A stretch of DNA of 6,102 bases from Verrucomicrobiota bacterium (GTDB taxonomy: Bacteria > Verrucomicrobiota > Verrucomicrobiia > Verrucomicrobiales > Akkermansiaceae). Position 1 is the stretch's first letter; every line of letters begins with the position of its first letter. The stretch lies in assembly GCA_026397695.1 (NCBI GenBank), contig JAPLUJ010000584.1, positions 1 to 6,102 on the forward strand, written 5' to 3'. The notes beneath the pieces were generated by a model. It saw only the letters and a program-made list of their open reading frames with translations. It was not told where the DNA came from and did no database searches. Shown one piece after another: positions 1-6,102 of this stretch. The position numbers and the translations under genes are program-made.

Positions 1-1666
1 AGCCTTCGATCTGATAGGGACGCAGCGTGGCGTTGAGGTTTTCCGGGACTTCCGGATTGACCTCGAGCTGGATGTCACCCGCGCGGTTCTTGATGCGCTC
101 CCATGCTTTGGGATCGAACACCTCGGCGGCCTTCGGATCGGCGAGTTGCAGGGCATGCATCCGGTGCGTCTCGCCGGACAGATCGAACGGGTCGAGCCCG
201 AGCCGGGTGACGGCTTCGCGCTGGTCGGCGTCGAGCTTGATTTCCAGACGCATCCACGAGCCGTCCTCCATGCGCACGTAGCCACCGCGTGCGGCGACGA
301 GCAGGCGGATTTGTGCTTTCGATAGATTGACGCCCTGGACGTCGATGACGATGCGCAGGTCGAACCAGTCGATATCCTGGCCGACGACCTCGAAGCGGAC
401 GGAGGCGGTGACGGGATCGGCAAGGATGGATTGGAGGCGGAGGTCGATGTCGAGTTCGATGAACTCGGGCATGGCCTTGATCCAATCCGCGAATTTTTCG
501 GGAAACTGTTTGGTGATGCGGGTTTTGAAGGACAGGATTTTTTCGTCGTAGGTCAGGCCCATGTCATCGAGGATGGGGGGCACCGGATAGAGAGCCTCGC
601 GGGCGAAGCGCAGCAGTTGTTTGCCCTTGACGGGGACTTGTTCGGCGAGTTCCCAGCCGTCCTTGGTGAAGCGTTCGGTGCGGCGGCCTTTGGTTTCGAT
701 GGCGGTGACGTCGATGACGAGGTGTTCGGTTTCGGCGGCGGTGAGACCGGCGACGAGTTTCATTTCGAACTTCGGTTTGAGTTCGAGGTCGATGACGCGT
801 TTTACGAGGGATTCCGGCAGTGAGGCGCCGATTTTACGGAGGAATTCCACGCCTTCGAGCGAGTCGATGACGCGCTTGGGGATGAGGTAGCGCGGCATCA
901 CCTCTGTGGCCTCAAGCCAGCGGGGCGGGCCCGGGAAAACGGTTTCGTCTGACTGATAGAGTTCCTTGCGGCCGGGCAGCAGGCGGACCGAGTGCGAGAC
1001 ATTTTCGCCGTCGGCGGTGACCAGTTGGAGGGCGAAGCTATTGGCGTCATAGGGATCGTCCTCACAGACCCAGCGGAGGGCATCTTCGACGACTTTGAAC
1101 TCCTTAACGTCGAGGTTGACGATATAGCCACTGAGTGCCGGCTGGCGGAACACGCGGTTCATGAAGCGGCAGGATTCCTCCTGGTCGAAGTCGAGGGTGG
1201 CATCGCCGAATTTCCGATAGAACGCGAGGTAATGTTCCCACAGCGTCTGGCTGGAGGCGTCCATCAGCAGCGCGCCTTCGTGGTGGAGATTGACATAGTG
1301 CTCGATGTCGTTTTTCTCGCGCAGTTGGAGCCAGGTTGGGGATTTCTCTTCCTTGACTTCGACGCGCGCCTCGTTGATGGTGGCGACGAGGCGGAAAGCG
1401 ACGGTGAGCGGTTCGTCCTGCGGCGGGCGTTCGTTGACCTGTTCGATGCGGTCATACCAAGCGGCGACTTCGCGTTCCTGTTCCCAGTCGGCCATTTTTT
1501 TCTGCACGTGGCCGAGGTCTGTGATGACGCTCATGAACTCCGGATAGGAGAGTTTTTTCTTATAGAACGCGTAGGCGATGTAATTCCAGAACTCGAGGAT
1601 GTCACCGGGAGGAATTGGCCAGAGTTCGTTCCCAGCGCGGGGTGATGCGCACCATGTCGTGATCAT
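1..1666 (-). CDS. SNF2-family DEAD/DEAH-type helicase, central part (partial; runs off the left edge)
   Basis: This is a continuous minus-strand frame without a stop from about 1666 to the window edge, so it is open at its carboxyl end. Soon after the break it reads ELWPIPPGDILEFWNYIAYA, then KKLSYPEF and MADWEQEREVAAWYDRIEQ, typical soluble protein text with no membrane segments. The long middle section looks like the accessory region that precedes the ATPase in bacterial SNF2 proteins. At the edge it reads NLNATLRPYQIEG (positions 2-40), the Q-motif-like entry to the SNF2 ATPase, so Walker A, DEAH and the second RecA lobe must lie to the left. ATG 1666 is the first start in this frame and ATG 1534 the next, but most likely translation was meant to enter from the 2090 frame. 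If the indel is real the gene is probably inactive; if it is a sequencing error, the two pieces form one protein. Confidence 0.8.
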   Translation of the reverse strand, partial: MITTWCASPRAGNELWPIPPGDILEFWNYIAYAFYKKKLSYPEFMSVITDLGHVQKKMADWEQEREVAAWYDRIEQVNERPPQDEPLTVAFRLVATINEARVEVKEEKSPTWLQLREKNDIEHYVNLHHEGALLMDASSQTLWEHYLAFYRKFGDATLDFDQEESCRFMNRVFRQPALSGYIVNLDVKEFKVVEDALRWVCEDDPYDANSFALQLVTADGENVSHSVRLLPGRKELYQSDETVFPGPPRWLEATEVMPRYLIPKRVIDSLEGVEFLRKIGASLPESLVKRVIDLELKPKFEMKLVAGLTAAETEHLVIDVTAIETKGRRTERFTKDGWELAEQVPVKGKQLLRFAREALYPVPPILDDMGLTYDEKILSFKTRITKQFPEKFADWIKAMPEFIELDIDLRLQSILADPVTASVRFEVVGQDIDWFDLRIVIDVQGVNLSKAQIRLLVAARGGYVRMEDGSWMRLEIKLDADQREAVTRLGLDPFDLSGETHRMHALQLADPKAAEVFDPKAWERIKNRAGDIQLEVNPEVPENLNATLRPYQIEG

Positions 1667-2090
1667 GGAGTTCGCCCTCGATGACGTAGCGGCGGTAGCG
1701 CTTTTCGATTTTGGTGACGAAGTCCGCCTCGTTGTCGTCGAGTTCGCGACCGAGTTTTTCCTCGATGATGTCGAGCACCGGGGTGTCATCGAATTCGTTA
1801 GGCGATTCGGGGAGGTCCTCGCCGCGGTGCATGCGTTCCATCATGGTGGCATACTGGCAGGTTCCGGAGATGAGCTCATTTTCGGCGGTGCAGGAGCCGA
1901 ACCAGCGGTTGCCCTGGAGGCGGAGGCTGGTGCGGAAAGTGCCGGTAGCGTCCTCGACGCGGCCTTGGATGAACAGATGGTTGCCGAAGATTTGGGTGCC
2001 GGCCCCGTCTTGTTGGGGCATTTCGCCGCGTTTCCTGGCTTCCTCGGGGAAACTGTTCAGGAAATTGAGAGTGGCACGGTCTGGATTCAT
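1602..2090 (-). CDS. SNF2-family helicase, N-terminal fragment (frame closed early by a frameshift)
   Basis: This 162-residue frame starts at ATG 2090 and ends at a TGA at 1602-1604. I read it as the amino end of the SNF2-like protein that continues in another frame to the left edge. Residues about 35-85 resemble a SWIM module (GRVED, then a beta-rich stretch, then WFGSC and GTCQYA). SWIM zinc fingers have the pattern CxCx(n)CxH. Here only C67 and C78 are kept; G65 and Y80 stand where the other ligands would be, so zinc binding is doubtful. Residues 95-155 are acidic and helical and end in MVRITPRW, after which the frame drifts into TLANSSR and stops. A longer start at 2219 is possible, but its extra residues look non-coding. 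No clear Shine-Dalgarno precedes 2090. The family role, ATP-driven translocation on DNA to remodel nucleoprotein, is inferred from the downstream part. Confidence 0.7.
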   Translation of the reverse strand: MNPDRATLNFLNSFPEEARKRGEMPQQDGAGTQIFGNHLFIQGRVEDATGTFRTSLRLQGNRWFGSCTAENELISGTCQYATMMERMHRGEDLPESPNEFDDTPVLDIIEEKLGRELDDNEADFVTKIEKRYRRYVIEGELHDHDMVRITPRWERTLANSSR

Positions 2091-2299
2091 GGCATCTGGA
2101 GTGGGAATTGAGCCCGCAAGCCACGCATGCGGCGAAGCGCTGCGGATACAAACGAGCGGACACGACTCTAGCCCATGACATTGGCGGAAATCAATAAAAA
2201 CCTGAGGTGTTAGCTGCAAAAAAATTGGCGGGCCAGACGCTGGGAGGCAGGTGTTGATCGGTCGTGACTTTCACCCATTTCCGGGGTTTATTGCGCCGC
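2091..2299. promoter_or_regulatory. divergent intergenic region between the SNF2 gene and the protease
   Basis: The SNF2 gene leaves to the left and the protease to the right, so promoters for both should lie in these roughly 200 bases. An A/T-rich patch at 2188-2227, containing AATCAATAAAAA and a run of A, stands out from the GC-rich surroundings and is the likeliest promoter zone. No confident -35/-10 pair is visible. The octamer ATTGGCGG occurs twice (2180-2187 and 2224-2231), flanking that patch; this could be a paired binding site or chance. GGGAGG at 2242-2247 is Shine-Dalgarno-like but sits 16 bases before GTG 2264 and much further from ATG 2300, so it does not settle the protease start. 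Confidence 0.4.
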
Positions 2300-3925
2300 A
2301 TGAACCTCCGACCTTGGGTTTGGATTCTGGCTTTCGCGCTGGTCGTGATGCTTGGGTATTGGCTGGCAGGCACGGCGGTACCGCGGGCCGCCCCTGGCAG
2401 CGACTCGCCGCAGCCTGCGAGTCCGCGCAGTCAAACCGTGATGGCCGATGAAGCGTTGCCCAGATTCCGCAGGGGCGTGCGGCTGCCGGGTTCGCGGAGC
2501 GATTCCGAAGCGTCGAAGGTGGGTGCGCTGGAGGGGCAGCGGGTGCTGGTGTTCAAGGATCAGGCCGCGTTGTCGCGCTTTCTGGAAAATATCGGGGATA
2601 GGGTCCACTTGATGGGTCGCCTCGACGCGCTCAACGCGCTGCGTGTCGGCTTCTACGATTACGCTGATCTGTTAGCACTGCTCACCGGTGGGGAGGAACA
2701 GGCGTTCATTTTCCCGGTGAACGCGCCACCACCGCCTGAGGGCACCGTGCAATCCGGTGCCGTGGCGTTAGGCAACCGCCTGCTCGATTGGCTCGGCATC
2801 ACCGGTGACAACTCGGACTGGGGCAAGGGCGTGCGGATCGCCGTGCTGGATACCGGGGTGGTTGCCAATCCGGCTTTCAGTGCCAGCATTCATTCCATCA
2901 ATCTGGTCGAGTTGCCGACAAATCCGTTGGTGCAGGACGGGCACGGCACGGGGGTGGCATCGCTGATCATCGGCCACGATTCCCTCACACCCGGTGTGGC
3001 ACCCGGTGCGGATATCGTTTCCATTCGCATCGCCGATGACAACGGCCAATCCGATAGTTTCATGCTCGCCAAAGGCATTGTCGCGGCGGTCGATGCGGGT
3101 GCCCGGTTGATCAATATTTCCATGGGCAGTCAGGGTGACAGCATTGTGGTTAGAAATGCGATTGAGTACGCGCGTGCGGCCGGCGCGTTGATCGTCGCCG
3201 CCGCCGGCAACAATGGCACCGATCAAGTCTCATATCCGGCGGCCAACAAGGGAGTCATCGCCGTGGGCGCCGTCGATGCCCTTGGCAATCATCTGGATTT
3301 CTCGAATTCCGGGGCCTCGATCGCCCTTGTCGCGCCGGGATACAGGGTGAATGCGGCATGGACTGGTGATCAAGCGATGAGCGTGACGGGCACCTCGTTC
3401 AGCACACCCATTGTGGTGGGTGCGATAGCCGCGATCATGACCGAAGCAGGACCGGGAACGCTCACCCCGACACAGGCCTATCAGCAACTCGTTAGTTATC
3501 TGAACGACGGTGGAGAGGCGGGCAAGGACGCCGCATTGGGTGGTGGCATGCCGGACATCGGGCGGGTCCTGAACGCCACTACTCCGGGCATTTATGACGC
3601 GGCGGTAGCATCCAGCCGCCTTCTCGCGGCGGACGCCAGCAACCCGTACGGACAAATCGAGGTATTGGTTCAGAACCGTGGTACGGAAATGCTGATCAAC
3701 ACCGCCGTCAATGTGACCACCGGCGGCGGCGTGGTTGGCACGAACCTCACCGCGCTGGCGCCCAATGCCGTGCAGACGGTCCGTGTGCCGATCACCCAGC
3801 CGGCCGCCAGTTATGCTAACGGGATTCGCGTCGAAGCGAGGGTTGTGCTTTCCGGTGGCATCAAGGACATGAAGCCCTCTAACGATCGCCGTGTTGAAAC
3901 TTATGTTGCGGCGGGTACTCCATAG
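2300..3925 (+). CDS. exported subtilisin-like (S8) serine protease with C-terminal CARDB-like domain
   Basis: The product is predicted to be an exported subtilase that hydrolyses peptide bonds outside the cytoplasm. Numbering is from ATG 2300 (541 residues). Residues 6-24 form a hydrophobic segment after MNLR, a signal peptide or membrane anchor. A low-complexity linker follows, then a probable prodomain at about 77-143. The catalytic domain shows all S8 motifs: Asp184 in RIAVLDTGV, His215 in DGHGTGVAS, oxyanion Asn304 in AAAGNNG and Ser366 in GTSFSTP. After about residue 429, a beta-rich stretch with VLVQNRGTE and a closing PSNDRR resembles the CARDB adhesion-like fold, which may bind surface or substrate. 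GTG 2264 would add 12 residues and cannot be excluded; I prefer ATG 2300 because it gives a compact signal peptide. The next gene overlaps its end, so they are probably one operon. The substrate is unknown. Confidence 0.93.
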   Translation: MNLRPWVWILAFALVVMLGYWLAGTAVPRAAPGSDSPQPASPRSQTVMADEALPRFRRGVRLPGSRSDSEASKVGALEGQRVLVFKDQAALSRFLENIGDRVHLMGRLDALNALRVGFYDYADLLALLTGGEEQAFIFPVNAPPPPEGTVQSGAVALGNRLLDWLGITGDNSDWGKGVRIAVLDTGVVANPAFSASIHSINLVELPTNPLVQDGHGTGVASLIIGHDSLTPGVAPGADIVSIRIADDNGQSDSFMLAKGIVAAVDAGARLINISMGSQGDSIVVRNAIEYARAAGALIVAAAGNNGTDQVSYPAANKGVIAVGAVDALGNHLDFSNSGASIALVAPGYRVNAAWTGDQAMSVTGTSFSTPIVVGAIAAIMTEAGPGTLTPTQAYQQLVSYLNDGGEAGKDAALGGGMPDIGRVLNATTPGIYDAAVASSRLLAADASNPYGQIEVLVQNRGTEMLINTAVNVTTGGGVVGTNLTALAPNAVQTVRVPITQPAASYANGIRVEARVVLSGGIKDMKPSNDRRVETYVAAGTP

Positions 3926-4706
3926 TTTGGGGGTGTTGTTTTCCGGAGTGTCAGCCATGGCAGTGCCTGCGGCACGCGAGGCGCCGAACCTATCCGCCGT
4001 TGCGGCGAACCAGCTCGTCGTGGCGGGCAATGCGTGTGGTCCGGCCGCGCTGCTCAATGCCTTTCGTTGCGGTAATCCGGATTGGCAGCGGGCCTCGGAT
4101 GCGCTTGGCGGTGCCAACGACAAGGAGCGCATTCTAACGATCATCCGCGAGATCGGCATGCGTCCGTCCAAGCAGACGCCCGCCCGTCCGCGCTGGAGCC
4201 GCCGGGGGGTCAGCGTGGCGGACCTCCGTGACATGGCTAACGAAATGACCCGGGATCAATTTCTCCCGCCGCTCAGCGAGGAGGTGTTTTTTCTAACTCC
4301 CCGCGAAACACCGGAACAACTCCTGCGCCGCGTCTATCAGAAGCTTGGCACCTCCCTCGCCAAGGGGCTGCCGCCCGTCCTGAGCCTGCGCCGTTATGTG
4401 CTGCGCCGCCAGCCCGGCAAGGCCGCGCAATGGGTGGTCACCGACGCCCACTTTGTCACTCTCACAGTCATGCCGCGCACGCTGGAAAAAAACGCCCGCT
4501 CGTTCACCGTGAGTTATATCGACCCCTGGGGCGCGAAGCGTTGCCAAGGCACCATCGGGATTCCCGGGCGTTCCGTGCTTGCCAATGCCGCCGGTGATTC
4601 ATCCTGTCTGGAGGCCAACTTCCCGCACGCCGCCGTCGGCAATCATCGCGTCGCCCGCGGCGAGGAAACCGTGCTCGCCGTTGCCGCCGCCATCGGCAGG
4701 TGGTAG
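3903..4706 (+). CDS. exported papain-fold / C39-like cysteine peptidase-like protein
   Basis: No close family is recognised with certainty. Numbering from ATG 3903 gives 267 residues. The start MLRRVLHSLGVLFSGVSAMA has two arginines, a hydrophobic core and a small-residue site, so it is probably a signal peptide. The mature part carries GNACGPAALLNAF (Cys45), DAHFVTL (His183) and YIDPWG (Asp207). That order and spacing fit the Cys-His-Asp triad of the peptidase C39-like group of the papain fold. Members cleave peptides, for example double-glycine leaders, or are non-peptidase relatives. Cys56, Cys214 and Cys235 could form disulfides after export. The gene begins inside the end of the S8 protease gene (23-base overlap; 35 if GTG 3891 is used) with no visible Shine-Dalgarno, which points to translational coupling. 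No ABC transporter is attached, so a bacteriocin-exporter role is unlikely. Activity is inference. Confidence 0.75.
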   Translation: MLRRVLHSLGVLFSGVSAMAVPAAREAPNLSAVAANQLVVAGNACGPAALLNAFRCGNPDWQRASDALGGANDKERILTIIREIGMRPSKQTPARPRWSRRGVSVADLRDMANEMTRDQFLPPLSEEVFFLTPRETPEQLLRRVYQKLGTSLAKGLPPVLSLRRYVLRRQPGKAAQWVVTDAHFVTLTVMPRTLEKNARSFTVSYIDPWGAKRCQGTIGIPGRSVLANAAGDSSCLEANFPHAAVGNHRVARGEETVLAVAAAIGRW

Positions 4707-4773
4707 ATTCACATACCAATCGCATGCCGACACAGCGCGTAGCGCGTATCCGGCGCATTCCAGTTTGGGTAGG

Positions 4774-4947
4774 ATGACCGTGCGTAAAACGGCCAGGTTT
4801 ACCACGACCCGCCACGGCAAACCCGCACTTTCCCCGCAGCAGGCCGCTGCGGATCATCAACGGGAGACATTGCGCAATCGAGCTCTGCTGGAACAAGTGG
4901 CTGCCCAACAAAATATCTTGGCAACGCAGAGCGGAAAGCCATCATGA
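4774..4947 (+). CDS. possible small hypothetical protein (57 aa)
   Basis: A short frame from ATG 4774 to TGA 4947 lies in the otherwise empty spacer before the Rieske gene, ending 19 bases before it. The product is basic at its amino end (MTVRKTARFTTTRHGK) and then helical and rich in Gln, Ala and Glu (PQQAAADHQRETLRNRALLE). That suggests one amphipathic helix, with no membrane segment or signal peptide. AGG directly abuts the ATG and there is no properly spaced Shine-Dalgarno. The same frame is open further upstream into the preceding gene, which weakens the case. It may be a real small protein in the operon or a chance frame. Confidence 0.3.
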   Translation: MTVRKTARFTTTRHGKPALSPQQAAADHQRETLRNRALLEQVAAQQNILATQSGKPS

Positions 4948-4951
4948 TCCC

Positions 4952-4956
4952 GAGGG
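4952..4956 (+). promoter_or_regulatory. Shine-Dalgarno for the Rieske gene
   Basis: GAGGG sits 10 bases before GTG 4967. It is the clearest ribosome-binding signal in the window and supports that GTG as the start. The internal ATG at 5000 would remove the twin-arginine motif. Confidence 0.55.
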
Positions 4957-4966
4957 AAAACACACC

Positions 4967-5443
4967 GTGACAAATATCACACGTCGAAATTGGGTCCGCA
5001 TGGCTTCTTCTGCAGGAGCTGGCGTTTGCCTCTGCGGATGCGTTGGCGGATGCGCCACGTTCAACAAGGTCGGCACGACGTCCGCGATTGCGCCGGATGC
5101 CTATACCGTCGAAGTGAAAACCATCAAGGTTTTGCTCGACAAGACCCCTTCGCTGGCCAGCGTGGGCGGATCGGTGAAGATCATTGATGCCCGTCTGCCG
5201 ACGCCTGTTATCATCGGGCGGACAGGGAAGAGCACATATGCGGTCGTATCGTTGCTCTGTCCTCACCGGGGCGTGGAGGTAGAGTACCGGCATGAGGACA
5301 AGATGTTTCGATGTGCCAGTCTGGGTCACTCCAAATTCGGCACGGACGGCAAGCTGATCAAAGGGCTGACCAAGAAATCGCTCAGTCCCTATGCCGCCAC
5401 ACTCGATCCAACCGATAAGAACCGCTTGGTTGTCACACTCTGA
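4967..5443 (+). CDS. Rieske-type [2Fe-2S] protein, Tat-exported probable lipoprotein
   Basis: This 158-residue protein is predicted to be an exported electron carrier of the Rieske fold. The amino end has a twin arginine (TRRNWV, Arg6-Arg7), then a small-residue core with a lipobox-like VGGC (Cys29), so export folded by Tat and lipid anchoring are likely. The first cluster-binding box is normal: CPHRG, with Cys98 and His100. The second box reads CASLGHSKF (Cys116, His121) where the family normally has CPxHGSxF. The histidine is two residues further from the cysteine, and the box is one residue longer. The flanking FRC and SKF match the family, so this is the box, but cluster ligation may be altered or lost. 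The signal region also carries Cys21, Cys23 and Cys25. No cytochrome b gene is adjacent, so membership of a bc1-type complex is not supported. Its stop overlaps the methyltransferase start. Confidence 0.85.
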   Translation: MTNITRRNWVRMASSAGAGVCLCGCVGGCATFNKVGTTSAIAPDAYTVEVKTIKVLLDKTPSLASVGGSVKIIDARLPTPVIIGRTGKSTYAVVSLLCPHRGVEVEYRHEDKMFRCASLGHSKFGTDGKLIKGLTKKSLSPYAATLDPTDKNRLVVTL

Positions 5444-6027
5444 TGATTGATCACTTCGATCTGCTTGCGCCCATTTACGAACGGTTGATTCCACCTTCGG
5501 ATGCGGAGCAGTTGCGCACAATGCTCGAACTGTCGCCGGAGCACACGTTGCTCGATGCCGCAGGCGGTACCGGGCGGGTGTCAGGGACGCTGGCTGGCGC
5601 AGTCGCTCGTATCGTGGTCTGCGACGCCTCACCCTGCATGTTGCGGCAAGCACGCCGGAAGGGGCTTGAGACCGTACAGACTGAATTGGAGCGTCTGCCG
5701 TTCGCGGATGCGACATTCGACCGCATCCTGTTGGTCGATGCGTTTCATCATGTCAAAGATCAACGCGTCGCGCTCCGCGAATTATTGCGCGTCCTGAAAC
5801 CTTCCGGTCGGCTGGTGATCGAGGAGCCGGATGTGCGGCGCCTGCCGGTGAAAGGTGTCGCCCTTCTGGAAAAGCTCTGCCTGATGCGAAGTCACTTCAA
5901 GTCGCCGAACGCCATGATGACGATGATATCGGAACTCGGAGGGTGTCCGACACTCGTCCACGAGGATCATTTCAGGGCATGGATCGTCGTACACCGAAGA
6001 GACCGTGCAATAGAATCGGCATGTTGA
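5443..6027 (+). CDS. class I SAM-dependent methyltransferase, UbiE/MenG-like
   Basis: This 194-residue soluble protein is predicted to transfer a methyl group from S-adenosylmethionine. The amino end DHFDLLAPIYERLI is typical of UbiE-like enzymes. SAM-binding motif I is LLDAAGGTGRVS (residues 36-47), the acidic ribose-binding residue is Asp61 in VVCDAS, and LPFADATFDRILLVDAFHHV (85-104) and LKPSGRLVIEEPD (118-130) complete the Rossmann core. It is shorter than quinone-methylating UbiE, commonly about 250 residues, and its carboxyl end is reduced, so the substrate is uncertain. Quinone methylation is only one option. ATG 5443 overlaps the TGA of the Rieske gene (TGATG) and there is no separate Shine-Dalgarno, so it is translationally coupled and in the same operon. 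The link to an exported redox protein makes a quinone or redox-cofactor substrate tempting but unproven. Confidence 0.88.
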   Translation: MIDHFDLLAPIYERLIPPSDAEQLRTMLELSPEHTLLDAAGGTGRVSGTLAGAVARIVVCDASPCMLRQARRKGLETVQTELERLPFADATFDRILLVDAFHHVKDQRVALRELLRVLKPSGRLVIEEPDVRRLPVKGVALLEKLCLMRSHFKSPNAMMTMISELGGCPTLVHEDHFRAWIVVHRRDRAIESAC

Positions 6028-6074
6028 CGCACTCTTGAAGATTCTCCAACTCCTGTAAAATCCTCTCAACATGC
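6019..6074. repeat. 9-bp inverted repeat around the methyltransferase stop
   Basis: GCATGTTGA (6019-6027, ending on the stop codon) is the exact reverse complement of TCAACATGC (6066-6074), with 38 bases between. There is no T-run and the loop is long, so it is not a classic terminator. It could be an mRNA end structure or coincidence. The stretch 6028-6102 holds no supported gene; ATG 6071 opens a frame to the edge but has no ribosome site. Confidence 0.35.
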
Positions 6075-6102
6075 TCGTGGCAAGTGATTCACAATGCCCA
6101 TC

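Noticed and set aside
431..1645. Long plus-strand frames at 431-823 and 992-1645 rich in Phe, Glu, Asp and Val
   Set aside because: They lie antisense to the SNF2 gene with the same codon boundaries; the odd composition is the mirror of GC-rich codons on the minus strand.
2101..2117. tRNA T-arm-like sequence on the minus strand (GCGGG, CTCAATT, CCCAC)
   Set aside because: The stem has a mismatch, the loop lacks the first conserved T, and I found no matching acceptor, D-arm or anticodon arm upstream. It is not supported as a tRNA, tmRNA end or attachment site.
3230..4234. 334-codon minus-strand frame
   Set aside because: Its composition is Arg/His/Ala-rich without recognisable motifs, and it lies opposite the S8 protease and C39-like genes, both of which have clear catalytic motifs.
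4734..4747. Tandem heptamer AGCGCGT x2
   Set aside because: Only two short copies in GC-rich sequence; too little to call a repeat element.
4799..5716. 305-codon minus-strand frame
   Set aside because: It is antisense to the Rieske and methyltransferase genes and has no domain character; it is a shadow frame.
6071..6102. ATG opening a plus-strand frame to the right edge
   Set aside because: Only ten codons are visible, with no Shine-Dalgarno and no recognisable sequence.

Overview
The window looks like chromosomal DNA from a GC-rich Gram-negative-type bacterium. The style of the SNF2 protein, the weak Shine-Dalgarno signals and the secreted CARDB-like protease suggest Verrucomicrobiota or a PVC-group relative. 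That placement is inference from gene character; there is no rRNA or other marker here to confirm it.

Left third (1-2090, minus strand): the N-terminal part of a large SNF2-family helicase/ATPase. Reading leftwards, it begins at 2090 with a degenerate SWIM-like module, continues through a long accessory region, and reaches the first helicase motif (LRPYQIEG) exactly at the window edge, so the ATPase domains lie outside. The reading frame breaks between about 1605 and 1666: the first frame stops at 1602, and a different frame carries the rest without a stop to position 1. This is a frameshifted gene, a sequencing indel or, less likely, a recoding site.

Centre (2091-4706): a divergent intergenic region of about 200 bases, then a plus-strand pair. 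The first gene is an exported subtilisin-like (S8) serine protease with an intact catalytic site and a C-terminal CARDB-like Ig-fold. The second overlaps its end and encodes an exported papain-fold, C39-like protein with a plausible Cys/His/Asp triad. They look co-transcribed and translationally coupled, suggesting two extracytoplasmic proteases, or a protease and its partner, acting together.

Right third (4707-6102): a short spacer that may encode a 57-residue protein, then a Tat-exported, probably lipid-anchored Rieske-type protein with an unusual second cluster-binding box. A UbiE-like class I SAM methyltransferase overlaps its stop codon (TGATG). The last 75 bases hold no supported gene, only one arm of a 9-bp inverted repeat.

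I saw no CRISPR array, IS element, rRNA or convincing tRNA. The most interesting points are the broken SNF2 frame, the S8/C39-like pair, and the Rieske protein with a displaced histidine coupled to a methyltransferase. None of these is demonstrated to be a new system.
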